This document shows, in pieces, positions 1 to 13,640 of a stretch of DNA of 64,000 nt (the stretch's first letter is position 1; every line of letters starts with the position of its first letter). The notes under the pieces are model-generated. The model saw nothing but the letters and a program-made list of their open reading frames with translations. It had not been told where the DNA came from and searched no databases. Made by a program: the position numbers and the translations under genes. This DNA is from Caenorhabditis remanei (Eukaryota; Nematoda; Chromadorea; Rhabditida; Rhabditidae): contig NC_071332.1 of NCBI RefSeq assembly GCF_010183535.1, positions 372,001-436,000 on the forward strand. The letters are read 5' to 3'.

Positions 1-630
1 ACATGTGGAAAAACTGCGAAATAAGAATAAGACAAAAAGAAGAGCGGGTCGTCGGAAAATAATGGTTTTTCCTTGTATGCATAATGATCATGCAACCAGC
101 AAACGGAGCGATGAAAAAATGGAGAAAAGAAGGGGAAGGAAACCATAAAAAAGAAGAAATGATGAAGAGATGAAAAAGAGACAATAAGAAGGAGTAGCAG
201 AAAGGACGAATTATAATTGGATATAATTCTAATTCTCAGCTGAGAGAAGGGGCCACTACAAAATGGTGCCGACAAAAAAGTGTACTCCGGGAAGAGTGAC
301 GACAGGAAGTGCGCTCCATTGCAAATCGGTCAAAAAATGGAAGTGTGACACACACATACGTCTATCTGTGTCCCACCCGTTTGAATATTTGATTCTCTGG
401 GAGTTTGTGCTCTCATCTCAAATATGGTGATTTGTCGCCTATTCAATATGGTTCTTGAGGTTTCAATGATCTACGATTTTTGTGTCTATTGAAAAGTTGG
501 ATAAAAAGAGGATAGAAGGAAGGTAAGGGTTCAAACAATTCTCTTTTTTCCTGGAAACATTTCAGTAGGTGACAATTTTTTTCTAGCTATTCAAGATTTT
601 GAGAGATAACTCTTCAGGCAACGTACTGTG

Positions 631-695
631 GGAGAGGGCGCAGAGAAGCGAGGGTGTCTGATTTCTCTGCGTCCTCCCTTCTCTCGAGATCTTGC
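631..695. repeat. Short hairpin repeat with CGCAGAGAAG core
   Basis: An inverted repeat with left arm GGGCGCAGAGAAGCGAGGG and right arm running TTTCTCTGCGTCCTCCC. The same core recurs near 31.9, 33.1, 50.1, 51.5, 53.3, 54.3, 56.7 and 57.8 kb, so it marks a dispersed miniature palindromic family. Confidence 0.75.
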
Positions 696-3600
696 ACTCC
701 AATCAAAACTTTTCTAACTACAAAAATTTAGGTCAAGACATTTCTGATACATTCCACTAAAAATAATATGTATCATTTATAGTTACAGTAGCTTAAAGCT
801 CAAACTATGTTTTTCACTATTTTACTACATTCAAAACACCAAACAACAAAAGCTAATGAGTAACAGACGGAAACAAAATTAGTATCCCAAGAAATGGTAA
901 GGGCGACGTCAGAGTGAGAGTTACCTTAGGAGATGAATGACCAGAACGAAAAACTTATCACCGGATCACACGGATAAGGAGGATAAAGAAGAGGCAAGTA
1001 TATTCAGAAAGGAATAAGCTCTATGCAGACAAATTGGCACTTTTCAATCTGCGGAGGGGCGGGAGAGAGTGTATTTGACGTTAGCTTATTTCAGAATGAA
1101 TTCGAAAAGGGATGGAATAAGACTAATCCTGGAAATGATTCATTTCCAATAAAAGTTTTAGTTCCAAGTTCAACAAAACCTAGGGAGCATCATAAATAGA
1201 TTTGAAAAGAATGTTCCAGAAAGCAAAAAAAAGTTTTCGCACGTCGTTTATGTTAATCCCTCTGAAATGTTCATAGGGCTTTCATAAACAAAATCGTTAC
1301 ATGTCGGCATGAGGCGAAATAAAGAAGCAACAAATTTGGAAATTTTTGTCTTTAACATCGCGATTCGAAAATTAAAAGAAGAAATTTTTGAAAAGATATA
1401 AAATTTTGCATTAAACATGCTCAGTAACTCCCTAAAAGTTAGTTATTCCATATCTAGAAGCCTAAACGCGCTCTATCGAGATTTGAACTTAGCAATTGAG
1501 CGCATCACAAAAACTTGAAAACCTAGCCTAAACTACAATTTCTCCTTAAAAACCAAAAAGGGAAATTGTTGCTTTCCAGACGCAAATGATCTTTGTGAAA
1601 AGGCGGGTTAAAGTTCGAAACACAATAGTGAAAAGCTTATTTTTTCTTTTCATTTCACTCTTTTCCACTCCCGACGTGAAGTCAAAAAACATAAATGACT
1701 TGTGAGGGAGGAGGAGTCAGCTGGGGTGGTGGCATAATTGGGTCCGAACACCAAGGGAAGATTCTCAGAATTATGAACGGAAGATTTTTGGTATCTTAAC
1801 ACTTATGGTACGAAAATAACGAAAAGGGGGAGAGAGGAGTGTGAACTTTTGACAAATGAATCCTGAGGTCGAGAGTAGCGTTTATCTTAAGTCGGAAGTG
1901 AAAGCATTGTTTTTCAAAAAATTGCGTTGAATTCAGAATCAAATTCAGAATCTGCGTTGTCAAATTCTGTCAACATCTTCTCAACAGCTTGGCCTTTTTT
2001 GTTCCCGCTGAAAACCTGAGGGCACCGCCCGTATTTTTTGAGCTGACATGGAAATGATGCTGGGTGAAACTCAAAGATTCAATATTTTAACAAAATAGTG
2101 GGGGCATAATTGCAATCGAAAGACATGATTATAGGTTGCAATAATGGTAACTGTGCATCTGTGACTCCTGAATTATTACATGTCAAAATTAGAATATTTG
2201 CATTTCTCATGAAACGGTCATTTTCGAAAAAAGGTATTTGGGAGACAATATCTATCCGATTGTGGGTACACCCTTGCGTAAACGTTACACCTCCACAATG
2301 CTTGATTCAGTCATGGAGGTGGGAGGTGTTTATTGGAATTTTGGGACTATATTATGAAAATTCTATTATAATTCCAAAAAAAAGATATTTTGCCTGCAAT
2401 TCTCTGGAAACTCAGAAGGGGACAGCTCAAACTATTGTGAGACAGGCGAGTTGAGTAGACAAGGAACACAAAAAAGTGAAAACATGAAAAAATAAACATA
2501 GGACTCCATGGAATCAGAGCTTCAGAGGGGCGGAGTGCTACGAATATTACTTATATACGATTGTCGTCACTAGACAACAGAATAGTACAAACATTTTCAA
2601 AGAGTCACGTCATATAAATGTTGTGCCACATAAAAAATATTGCGTTAAAATTTTAGAAAAACGACAAATTTTTTATAATTAAAATGATTCCTTCAAAAAC
2701 AAAGATGAATTCTGGTAGTGTTTTGAAAAACAGTCAATTAAAAGGGGATACCTCCTTGTTTTTAGGTTTATTCCATATCAGGGTAAAGTGAGGTCACAGC
2801 AGAAGAAGTACAGTAGTACTGGTGGGAGGATGCTCAGGGGAAAAGTTGGGTGGAGAAGGTTCTCAAAATTACTTTTTTGTAAGAGAGTACAAAACTAGCG
2901 ATAGAGCGTATTTGAGATGTTACAGGATGTAGGAACGTTCAAAAACTATCATTGATAAAAGTCCGCTCCATTGACCAACTGCAAGATCTATTGAAGTATA
3001 ACTTTAAGAGATTAGCAACGAAGCAATTCCAAAACTAATATATATGATTTGTTATCTATAAACCTATTGAAAAGCTATAGATTATACTATTCTACGATTT
3101 TCAGATTCTTCACGGACTGCCCACCGAGACAAGTCTGATTAACCTAATTAACCATTCGAGCTCAATCGCAGAGATCGGGATCAAAATTCTGCGGAATTTG
3201 AGTTTTGAGTATTGTAAATTAATGGAACACATTTTTCGTAGAAAAACAACAAAAAATCCTGAATAAGTTGTTCAAAGAAGTAGTGTGAGATATGAGTAAT
3301 AAAATGAGCAGAATAATTGTTTTTTTTTCTGGGAACACTGCCGAAAAAATAAATCATTCTCAATTTCTCCATGAAGACGAAAACATGAAGAATAATGATT
3401 GCAGAGAAAGGAGAAGAAGAAACAATACTCAAAATTCATTTCACGTGAGAGGTGTCCAAAAAATAGAAAAAGAAGACGTCATGTCTCCAGAATCTGTCAA
3501 CGACGATAAAGACGCAGGTTCGAAATTACCCTCGTTTTTGAAACTACACGATGACAGCTGACGGAAGAGAGAATATAAGGTTTATGTGCTTTTGAGAGCA

Positions 3601-3954
3601 GTTCCTTTTTTCTTTTTGCTCTGAGGAGCCGTCAAACCGATGGAACAATTATATGTCACCCTCCCCACGCCTTGATTTGACTCTTTTTTTGGGAGGGACA
3701 AGGAAGTACATTTGAGATTTAGAAAACGAAATAAGAATACATGGAAGTGGGTTTTCTTTTGAGATTCATTCTATTACTAGAATAATTTACACAACAACAA
3801 AAAACACTAAATTCATATTCCCCGTGGAATAAGGCACAAATATTTTTGACAAGTTCCGATCAGATGTTGGATTTCAGTGGATTTAGAGGATCTTAATCAA
3901 AATGTTATCGAGATTCAGGATCATTCGGATTGAGAATAGCACTATTCATACTTA

Positions 3955-4162
3955 CCAAGGCCCGGTCCAGCACCGGCAAGGCCTGGAAAGGCCCGAAGGC
4001 TCGGCTTCAAAAAAAGAACCAATTTTTGAAAATTTTTTCACTTTTGCATCGAAAATATGAAAATTTCTGATGATTTTTCAGAATTTTTTCTAGTTCTGAA
4101 TAATAGTCGAAAATTTTACTTTTTCGGTACCCGGTCCTTCGGCCGGGCCTTGACAAGTATGG
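3955..4162. repeat. GC-rich palindromic repeat with GGCCCGG termini
   Basis: The element starts with CTTACCAAGGCCCGGTCC and ends with CGGCCGGGCCTTGACAAGTA, so the ends are inverted copies around an AT-rich centre. Related pieces occur at 6,800-6,842, 12,013-12,255, 13,438-13,640, 29,935-30,045 and 42,630-43,135. The sharp GC ends contrast with the AT-rich background. Confidence 0.75.
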
Positions 4163-5666
4163 CACTATTAGTTTAGCTGAACATAAGTTATTTTCGAAAA
4201 TTCGAAAAGGGGTGGTGAGCGGGAGGCAGTTGAAAATAGGCAAAGTTTGGAAGGGTTCCACGGAGCTAGTTAGGTTCAAACATTAGAAATTTTTGATGAA
4301 GTGAATTAAAGAAACTTTGGAAGTTGTTTTTGTAGTTGACAACTTTTTAATCCATCTGCTAAGCTTTGAGATAGCTAGGTTTAACAACTGGAGCCCTGCG
4401 AGAAAAGAATTCGAATGAAAACAAAACTACACATGGTTACAAAAATTATTACAGAAATTAGTACAGAAATAAAAATGTGTAAGACTCCGAAAAAGTTCTC
4501 AACAGAGAGTTTTTGAAAAAATCTGATATCTCTGACAATATTAATTTTTGTTAACTTCGTCACTTTTCTGGCAGACAGGTATCGCTTCAACTTATCGTTG
4601 TATAGAACCAGTGCGGATTTTCTTTCTTGTAGTTTATAATTTTTTGATAGCTGTTCTAGTTTTTGAGCTATACTGAAATTGAAATTGCAGATAAGGAGGG
4701 AGCCTTCCCTACCTGCTCTCTTCGGATTCCTTTAAAGACAAATATCTCAAACTACATGAGAAATATCAAACAGTACCTAACAGCTAAAATTTGACAACCC
4801 TGCTCCTTTCCACATTTCAGTTCCGGGAGAATATCTCTTCAGACATTCGAAAATAAACCAAAATATTCAGATATTCAAAAAATCCTTGAAAGAAACACAT
4901 CGGGGGGTATCCTTTTTGTTTACTTCCAAAACAGAAAAACATAAAGTTCGCGGAGTCCGGAGAGCAGTTCAACATAGTCTAGACACAACGAAATTAGTTT
5001 CGAAACGAATTGGTTTACGAACACTTCAAAATCTCTCTTAAACTATACTGGACCAGAAATGGGACCCCGGTGGCGCTTTTTAATCTTTGAGTGAGGTGGG
5101 GGGACGTGTGAATATTATGAATAAATTGTACCCGGGAAACAAGAAAATATTAAATTCAGGATATTTTGACCTATTTTTATTGTTGAACAGAGAAAAAACA
5201 AAAGGAAAAAGACAACTGATGAACATCGTATCGGATAACAATTTGATTGATGCTCCCTCCGTCAAAACATACCAATGACACTTTTTCAGTTATTTTTTTC
5301 TTTTTGAAGTTATGAACACTAGAGATGGCTCATGTTGGTCAAAGTTTAAGAATTAAAAATTAATATAGCTTTGAAAAAATCTCACCGTATTTGTGATTGT
5401 CACATTTTGGCAGTGTTGTTTGATTTGTAATAGGAATCTAGATCTTTATTTTTGTTGCTTGAAAGGTACATCCCTTTGAAGATAAGCAACAAAAACTGTG
5501 GAGAAGGAAGAGACACAGAGCAGTCAGAAACCCTTTAAATGCGCGTATCTCAAAAGCTAAAAAAGCTATCAAAAAGATATCAACTACAAAAATAGAGGTC
5601 AAGGTTTGAAATGCACAAAACAACAAAAAGTTTTGAAACAGGACTTTTCGTAACTGAGTTAAAGAT

Positions 5667-5705
5667 CAAAATTTCAAAATTTCAAAATTTCAAAATTTCA
5701 AAATT
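5667..5705. repeat. 8-bp tandem repeat (AAAATTTC)n
   Basis: About four perfect or near-perfect copies of AAAATTTC lie head to tail in intergenic DNA. It is a simple microsatellite with no adjacent gene. Confidence 0.85.
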
Positions 5706-8700
5706 GCAATAAACAAAAATTTTGATTACCTGCGGCCGAGTTACAGTGTTTCAAAAAAATGATATTGGAAAAAGGAGATTTTCTCACAAAAGTTTTGTTA
5801 TAAACAATTTCAAAAAACTTTTAAAGGTGTTTTACTAAAGTAACTAACATATTTGTATTAAATATCACAATCTTCTTCAAAAGTTTTTTAAATGTTTGAT
5901 TTTCAATGAAAGTTCGAATCCTTTTTGACCAGATTTCCCAGAAAATCCGGACAGAGAGTAAAAATACCTTTTCAGCGAAAAAACTGGGAGCAAACGTTTT
6001 ACAAGCTCAACACGGCTCACTGTCTCATCTTATACCACCTACCCACCCATCCATCAGTTTTCCGTACCACATAATTATGTGTTCTCGATGAATACACCCA
6101 CCCGTTTTCAGTTATTTATTAGTTCTAGCTTCTCGCGTCTTCTTCTATTCTTTTTGTTATACACGCATAATTTCTGAACATATAATTTCTGAAGAAACGA
6201 CCTACCGACCAACACGCAATATCAGAAATTTGAAAATTTCGAGGACCAAAGTAGAAAAAAGGGGGAAGAAAAAGGAGAGTATTTTACTCTTTTTTCGGAT
6301 GAGATGAGCACTCTCACTTTCTTTTTTTGGGAAGACTCGAAAATGTGAAAATGAGCACAAGAATCTCTTTTTTCGTTCTCTCATCTCTTAAATGAGCGAA
6401 AAAGGAACGAAGATTTTTCAGGGAGAACTACAAACTACAGAATCGCAAGGAAATTTAATTTTTAAGTTCCTTATTTGAGGTTTTCGACGTTTCCTTATTG
6501 CCACCATCATCGGGAACCTTTTTTGACGGAGATGTTGATGACGTGGATGGTTGGTTCAAAGGAGCCAAATTTAATTGAGTGTCGTTTGCAAATGGTGGGA
6601 GGAAGAGGGAAGATGAGATGAGACAAAGAAGGTTGGCGAATATTTTCAAAGAAAATCTGCTTTGGAATTTATATTTCGGGAAAAAAAAAGTGATGTTTGG
6701 ATATGGGGAATTATAATGGGGGAAAAGCTGGGTTCTGGTAGGGGGAAATCCAGAAATGATTTCAGTTGTAAAATTCCTGATTTCAAAGGTAAAAAACAGG
6801 CTTGCAACGGGTCGGGCTGAAAAAAATTATTCCGGCCCGGAAGTTCAGTACTGAAAAAAGCCTTTTTTCGAGAATTCCCCGAATTTTTTGGAGTAGGTTT
6901 TAGAAGTTTCTGAGGAATTTACATTACAAATATGGATGGATTTCAGAAAAAATTGGATTTCAAAAAGTTCAAAAACTCTAACTCGAGTGCTGAAACCGAA
7001 TTTTGCAAGTCTGGTAAATAAAATAATACCGATACACCTTTTTGAAAGCACAAACATTAAAATTAATGTTTTTTGAGAGGGTATTACACTAAGAAAATGT
7101 TGGAAAAGTAAATCTAGTAGTGACTGATTTCAAAGTAATTCATTACATAATTACCACCCTTTCTGCTGGTCAAAATCGTGAGTCTACTCAAAGAATCCCT
7201 CGATGACCTGAATCTCATCAGTCCTGGCTTTCTCCTCTAAGATCCTTTTTCAAATTTGACATTTTACGGTATTGGGAACCCTCATACATCATTTTCCAAT
7301 TTCACTGGAAAAAAGCAAATTTTAAATTGGCACCAAAAATCCCACGAATAATTTATCGTTTTCCTTTTTTTTTCACACTCAATTTACCAAAAAAGCGCAA
7401 CAAATTCGTGTTCAGCAGATTCAAAAGTGCTGGAGGGAAGGTAGCAAAACAAAATTAAAAACCAATTTTCGGTTAGTAGTAAAAAAATAGTTTTTGCATG
7501 TTATGCTACCTTGTGAATAGGTCCATTATGTGAGGGGATTGAATTTTTTGAAAAACAAGATAAAAATTACAAAGCTGCATAGTTCCATGACGTTCTTTTG
7601 TTATGCTTTCAAAAAAAAATCACTTCCAGTTTTTCAACAAAAAATACCGATTTTTCTGACTCGTGAATGGATTAACGTCACCAAATGCGCCAAAAAGGGT
7701 ACTCATTAATGCGCTAACCAAATGAATAACTACTTTTTATATAATGTTTCACAGATTAAACGAAAGATCATCCTGTCGGTAATCTCCGTGTCCTTCATGA
7801 GACGGGAACTAACTACACCGAAAAAAATGTTTCATGAATTTTTTCAGACGATGATGGAGGAAAAAAGGATGGATAGGGGGTGGAAGAGATGCGCCCAAAA
7901 AAGTTATGAATAAATTAATGTCATTCAAAAAGTTTCAGGCATTTCTCTTATATGTAGGTCAAATGATGGGCGTGACTTGGCACGGAAATAAACATAGCCA
8001 TGTCACGCATCTGCAAACTTTGTTTTGTCCTCATTTGGAATGTTAATCAAGAGGCAATGTTGCGTCTGCGGATCTATGTCAAAACTTTGAAATTGTAGTT
8101 TTCTAGCCTACTTTTTTCAAATAACAATCCTTGATCTTGTGCTCGAAAGTTGAAAACCAGAAACGTTTTTTTTCACATTTATATATTTCCAATGTCATGT
8201 GTTCCGTCGGGAGGAGCAGCGATAAAGGGAAAAAAGGAAAAAAAGTTGTTTTGGAGGAAACTTGCAAGATGAAGACAAGACATAGGAATATGATTGAACT
8301 TGTACTTTTACATTTTTTGAGTATTTTGTTTTGACAATTCTACGAAGAAATAAGATTTTTAGGTTATACTTTGTGTTTTCGAAAAGCATGACTAGTGGGC
8401 GGGACTCAGTAGACCTTTGCTACTTTGCAACATGATGTTACTTCTCTATTCTTGACTTAGAACTATGCAAGTGCGCTCAAACGATGAATATTAGGTCTTT
8501 ATAAAGTTTCTCAGAAAACTGGAATTCAATTGAGCGCACATTCACAATCACAGTGCGGAGATTAAAAGTGGTATAAATATTATTTTTAGAGATTTCTTCC
8601 ATTATGAGAGAGCGCGATTGTCAGAACATCGTGAAACTAATCAACTAAGTGAAAACTAACTGCGCACTTGAAGTAGGTGGTTTCAAATTTTTGTGCAGTG

Positions 8701-9499
8701 CGAAGAATCTATTAAAGCAATCAACGCATATACAAAAAAGGATAACAAACGACTAAATCCTTTTGCGATCAGTGGTCTCATTTTTGAACATCGAGATGAA
8801 AAAACCAAAATACTATTTGTCCATTTTTTCCCAACCTGTCATTATTTTTATTACTCATCGTCACAAAACTCTTTAGAAGATTAAATCAGAACCTTCAAAA
8901 ACTTCAATGACAAAAAAAATTAGTTCAATAGTCCAGTGAGGTACGAAAAGTGAAAAAAGAGCGGTTAATTTTAAATGAGAGGGTCTCGGTTGAGCTATTG
9001 AATTGAACTTTTTTGACATATGTACATACAAACTTTTGACTTGTTTTTCTGAGAAAAGTTTGCAGAAAAGATTGTTGGAAAGCCCAAAAGTATGAGAGCA
9101 CATACGAGAATGCAGCCTTTCATTAGTAGATCAAAAGAATATAGAAGTTGGTACTGTAGGTGTGCAATCCTTTTCTGGTAGATCAAAAGATGAATGGCGA
9201 GAGATCACAGAATTACAGAAGAAAGATTCAATTAAGTTAGTCCAGGGCTACTATTGTAACTCTTGAAACATTAAAATCACACCACTTCAATTATACATAC
9301 ATAACTTGAACTAACCTTAACCAACCTGATCTTCATTTGATAAACATCTATCATAGTGGAATCTTTTGATTTCACAAGATCTCGGAGCAGAAAAAGTGAC
9401 AAAAATAGTAACCAAAAGGAACCTTTTTATAAGAAACTGTGCGCTTTGGACGCCGAAATAGTTCTTGGAAAGTTACGAAGAAATTGTTGTCAAACTAGC

Positions 9500-9652
9500 C
9501 GACCAGATTGATTAATTGTGGAAGCTGAGAGATAGGTATGAGGGAAAAATGACTCATTCGGATAAGAAGAACATCACAGATTCTTTGGTGGAACTCAATC
9601 TGAGGACACGGCTTGATTAATTGACGGTAGGTGAGAGATAGGCGCATGATAT
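9500..9652. repeat. Two nearby copies of a TTGATTAATTG...GAGAGATAGG motif
   Basis: Two related segments of about 40 bases start near 9,504 and 9,610. Each has a TTGATTAATTG-like block followed 8-12 bases later by CTGAGAGATAGGT or GTGAGAGATAGGC. A third copy lies at 14,850-14,887 (CTTGATTAATCGGCGG then GCTGAGAAATAGG). I do not recognise the family. Copy spacing suggests a diverged mobile repeat rather than a gene. Confidence 0.5.
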
Positions 9653-12012
9653 TGTGAACAGAGGATGAGGAACGTGTGTCTTGAGTTTGAGGGAAGAAAC
9701 AGCAAAAAAGTTTCAGAAGCTGATATAGCCCAACCTTTATAACAGAAGTTTAATAGAATCGTGAAATATGAGGGTTTCAGGGAGCAGAAATGAACAGGAA
9801 ATGGGTTAAAGGAAGCTGCTTCTTGACAACTAGTGACCGACGGAATAGGGAAAATCGGAGATTGGAAACCAAGCAGCTAGATGATAAAAGTGATTTACAG
9901 GTGTCAGCCAATTAGGCCCTGATCCTAATTATCTGTTGGGCAGTGATGTTGTATCAAACTTGTCGAAGATCTGGACTGGACTTGAGAATTCCGGTTTCCG
10001 TCATCACGGTATTTTTTACGAAGGTCGGATATTATTTAGAAGTATATCTAGTATGAAAATCTCCGCAAACATATGTTTTGTTGACTAATGATATTTACTG
10101 GGAATTTTTCACAAGTCGATAAGGGAATTACTTGCCAGTGGTCCAAACTTTGACCTCGTTTTTCTCCAATACCTGGATTCGAAGGTAAAAACTGAATAAA
10201 TATTTGAAATCAGCGTGATTTCCGCTTTCCAATGAAGTATGTCATGTACCATAACCCCACGGTCACTCATTGGTATTCCCTAGTTTGGCTCCAAGTATTT
10301 AGGATGATATGGCCAATATTGCGTACTGGCAATGATAATTTTCAAGTCATCCTCAAAGCTTTCAGAAAACATTATAACAATAAAAAAGTGATATTTTCTG
10401 ATTTATAAAAAACACAAAAAATAAAAGTAGACCAGTTTGAAAGCCACGAAAATGTTTGAGGATGTCATCCGAAATTATAACTAACCACCAGTTGTTTCTC
10501 TTTTTTCCTACTTTTTCGTTTAACTTTTGTGCATTTTCCCCCTCGTCGGCGTCGCTCCAATTAACATAATGTTTCGACGTCGAAAACCAGATGTAGACTA
10601 GAAGGAAACTCACCGAACAAATGGCTATATTACTCCAGATGTTTTGAAGAGAGAAAATGGGGGAAAATGCTCTGGAAATTGTGATGAGGCATAAATACTA
10701 ATAATATGTGTGTGCAAAAACAGAATACGAGGAAGAAAAGAAAATAGGACGTAGAAAAGGAATGGTAGAAAATTAATCCAGGAAGTCAATATTAATCCAG
10801 GGGAAAGTAACAATGAGAGAATATTTATAAGAATAGAAAAGAAGCTCATAAAAAAGCAGTGGAACCCAATAAAACAGAAGGAAAATCGTGTTTGAAATGT
10901 GATATTTCATGCGAGATACGATGTCGGGAAACAGCAAAAAGAGAGGTAGGAGGGGGCGACGGCTTCCAGTCGAACACCATCGAAATTTATGGGTACTAGA
11001 ATCGGAATGACTAGTGGCGCATAAGAATAAAAAAGAGACGCGGGCTCCGTGAAGTAGATATACTTGTGTTGAAGATGAAAGAAAGGGAATATTCATAAGT
11101 GCAAACAAAATGTATAATGAAAATACATTTTTGTGGTGTTTTAAAGAAGAGATCGGAAGTCTGGAGTCCTAAAGATGAAACTGAAGATTCAGTTTCATCA
11201 TGTAACACTGAAAAAAAGCAAATGAAAATAACAGACTTTAGAGGTGTCAGAATGTTATGCACTGTGTATTCCCACCTGGTCCACCTTACGATAAGGATCT
11301 ACCATATTTTCTGCTGTGCACATAAGAAAGAGGAAATCGTCAGAATATACACTCTCTGCGTTCGACAATCTTCCAATGAGGATGTTTGGCACCGTGGTTC
11401 CGAGAATCCCCACAGCTTGCGGAAGCTCTACCTAATACAGCAATCGTTCATTACCAACAGCTTTGATGGGAAGAAGACCTAACTACTGTTAATAAAGTTA
11501 TTGTTCCTCTCCTCCCTTCTACTCCTCTCGCAATTTTTATGCGCCACGGGCTCATCGTCCCCCTAACCTGTCGCAACAAACTGAGCTATTTCAGAATTGC
11601 GTTCTTGTTTTTTTTCAAGAAAAAAAGTGGTGAGTAACAAGTTGGAGACCACATGAACATCACAAAAGAGGGACCATATTTGTAATCGTCGAGTTGCATA
11701 AAATGTCACGAAGTTGCATAATATGTAGCTATTAAAAAGTTGTGTACATTCGACATGGAGATCCAGCACCATTCAAAAATCCGTCCATCATCATCTCGAT
11801 AAACGGAAAAGCTACACTGGCCAATAAAATACCAACAGATGAGCTTCTCAGTCTTCAGTTATCGGTACAGCCTAATTTTTTCCAAATTTCAGTTATATGT
11901 AACTGCTCTCAATAAATTGAACATTTCTTGAAGCATTCCAGTTCTTATCTCCGTTTCCTTCGGAAAGATCTATCGTAGTTTCTGTAACCTTTCAATTTCT
12001 TTTTTTCATACT

Positions 12013-12255
12013 TGCAACGGGCCGGGCCGGAACTTTTTTGAATTTTTTCCCAAAAACGTCGAATTTTTGACTATACTTCAGAATTCAATCAAAAGCTAGT
12101 TATGCGTCAAAAATTGAATTTTTTAATGTAAAATTTCAAAAAAATCCAAACATTTTGGTAAAAAATGGGTACCTTTTTTTGAAGCCGGGCCGGGCCTTGA
12201 AAATTTTCTACCGGGCCTTCGGGCCTTGCCGGGCCGGGCCGAAAATTTGCAAGTA
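12013..12255. repeat. GC-rich palindromic repeat, GGGCCGGGCC type
   Basis: This element begins CTTGCAACGGGCCGGGCCGG and ends with several GGGCC blocks followed by TTTGCAAGTATG. The terminal CTTGCAA / TTGCAAG inverted pair defines its edges. It belongs to the same dispersed family as the elements at 3,955 and 13,438. Confidence 0.8.
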
Positions 12256-13437
12256 TGCTTTTTTTCTTATCCTTTTTATATTTTTTTTACAATCTCTTTT
12301 TGACAAAATGAGATCTTCCGTCTCCAATCTCATTCACATCCCCTCTTCTTTCCTAAATTCCAAAATCTCCAACTTCTTCTACTTCCCAACCAAAAACTTC
12401 TTCCTTCCACAATATCTCATGTTTTTCTTTCCTGTTCTACTAAAGAATCCGTCAAAACGTATATAAACTATTCGTCGATTCATTTCATTCTTTTCGCCCT
12501 CCCATCTCAATCCATTCAAATATATTTATGCGGAAATTGACCATTTTAAGGGGAGAAACGACTGAGGGGTGTTCGAAACGTAAAAAGAGTTGACGTGTTT
12601 CGATTTCCATCCGTGACATGTCTGCGTCTCCTCTTGACAGATGTACTATTTCCGGAGACCCGGAAGACTGCCCTTGAGTTGAACACAATCTGAGAGCGTG
12701 GCTTCTCGTCACCTTTTGTTAATTGTCTGTAGGTGTATGTGGGTATGTGTCAACGAGATGTAAAGTTGATTGGAATGGAATCTGTAGAGAGGGGAGGGAG
12801 GGGCGATTTGCTTTATTCATACGGTCATGCTAATTAGTAGAATGCATTCTAATTCAAAAATCTGCCGGGAGGAGGGAATCGAGATTTCATAATTAGTGAA
12901 TTGTCTTCTGAGATATAAAGAACGACAAGTTTGAGACCTACGGGACGACAAGTTTGAGACCTAGGTTCTGCAGAAACTTTTCCACTTTGATCAAATTACT
13001 GTAACTGTGCCTCTAAAGTAGGATGATATGGGAACACTATGAAATTGTCACAATAAAAAAAAACATTATTTTCAAGTCGGTGATTCTAGATGGTATTCTA
13101 AGAAAGTTCTGACTTGCCGAAAAGCAAAAAAAGCAAATTTAAAAAGACTTTGCTGTTCCCCAAACCAAAACGTGTCATAACTTTGTCAATGCGATGATTG
13201 TGCAACTTAAGCTGTCATAAATAAAATATCCATAGCCCAAAACGCCTGTGAAGCCTTATATTATCTTCTTGCATTCATGAATTCTCCATTACTGTAGCGC
13301 TGTGATAGTCAGAAACTATTTTACATTTTTTGTGTATTCCAGCCACGGCATGTGGAACGTGGCACAAAACATGAGAACGGAAAACTCGTGGTCATGAGAT
13401 GATCAGAGGAAACTATTTGTATGAATGCCAGAGGCAA

Positions 13438-13640
13438 ACTTGCAAGGGGCTGGGCCGATTTGAGATTTTTCGGCGGCCCGGGCCCCGGGTTTCAGCACAA
13501 AAATTAGAAAATTAGAAGTTTTAGCAAAAAAGTAGAATTTTTTACTTTGTTTTTAAAAATTGGTAAAAACTCAAGAGTACACATGTTTTGTGCATATTTT
13601 TTGAATCCGGGCCGAGATTTTGCAAATCTGGCCAGAGCCT
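13438..13640. repeat. GC-rich palindromic repeat, GGGCCGGGCC type
   Basis: A further copy of the family with ACTTGCAAGGGGCTGGGCCG at the left and CGGGCCGAGATTTTGCAAATC at the right, flanking an AT-rich middle. It is somewhat diverged from the 12,013 copy. Confidence 0.7.

Noticed and set aside
5906..5930. GTTCGAATCC, a tRNA B-box-like sequence
   Set aside because: No A-box, cloverleaf or matching acceptor stem around it.
11099..11482. 127-codon open frame in the left intergenic region
   Set aside because: Starts at GTG, no splice sites, no recognisable domain, and the composition resembles surrounding non-coding DNA.
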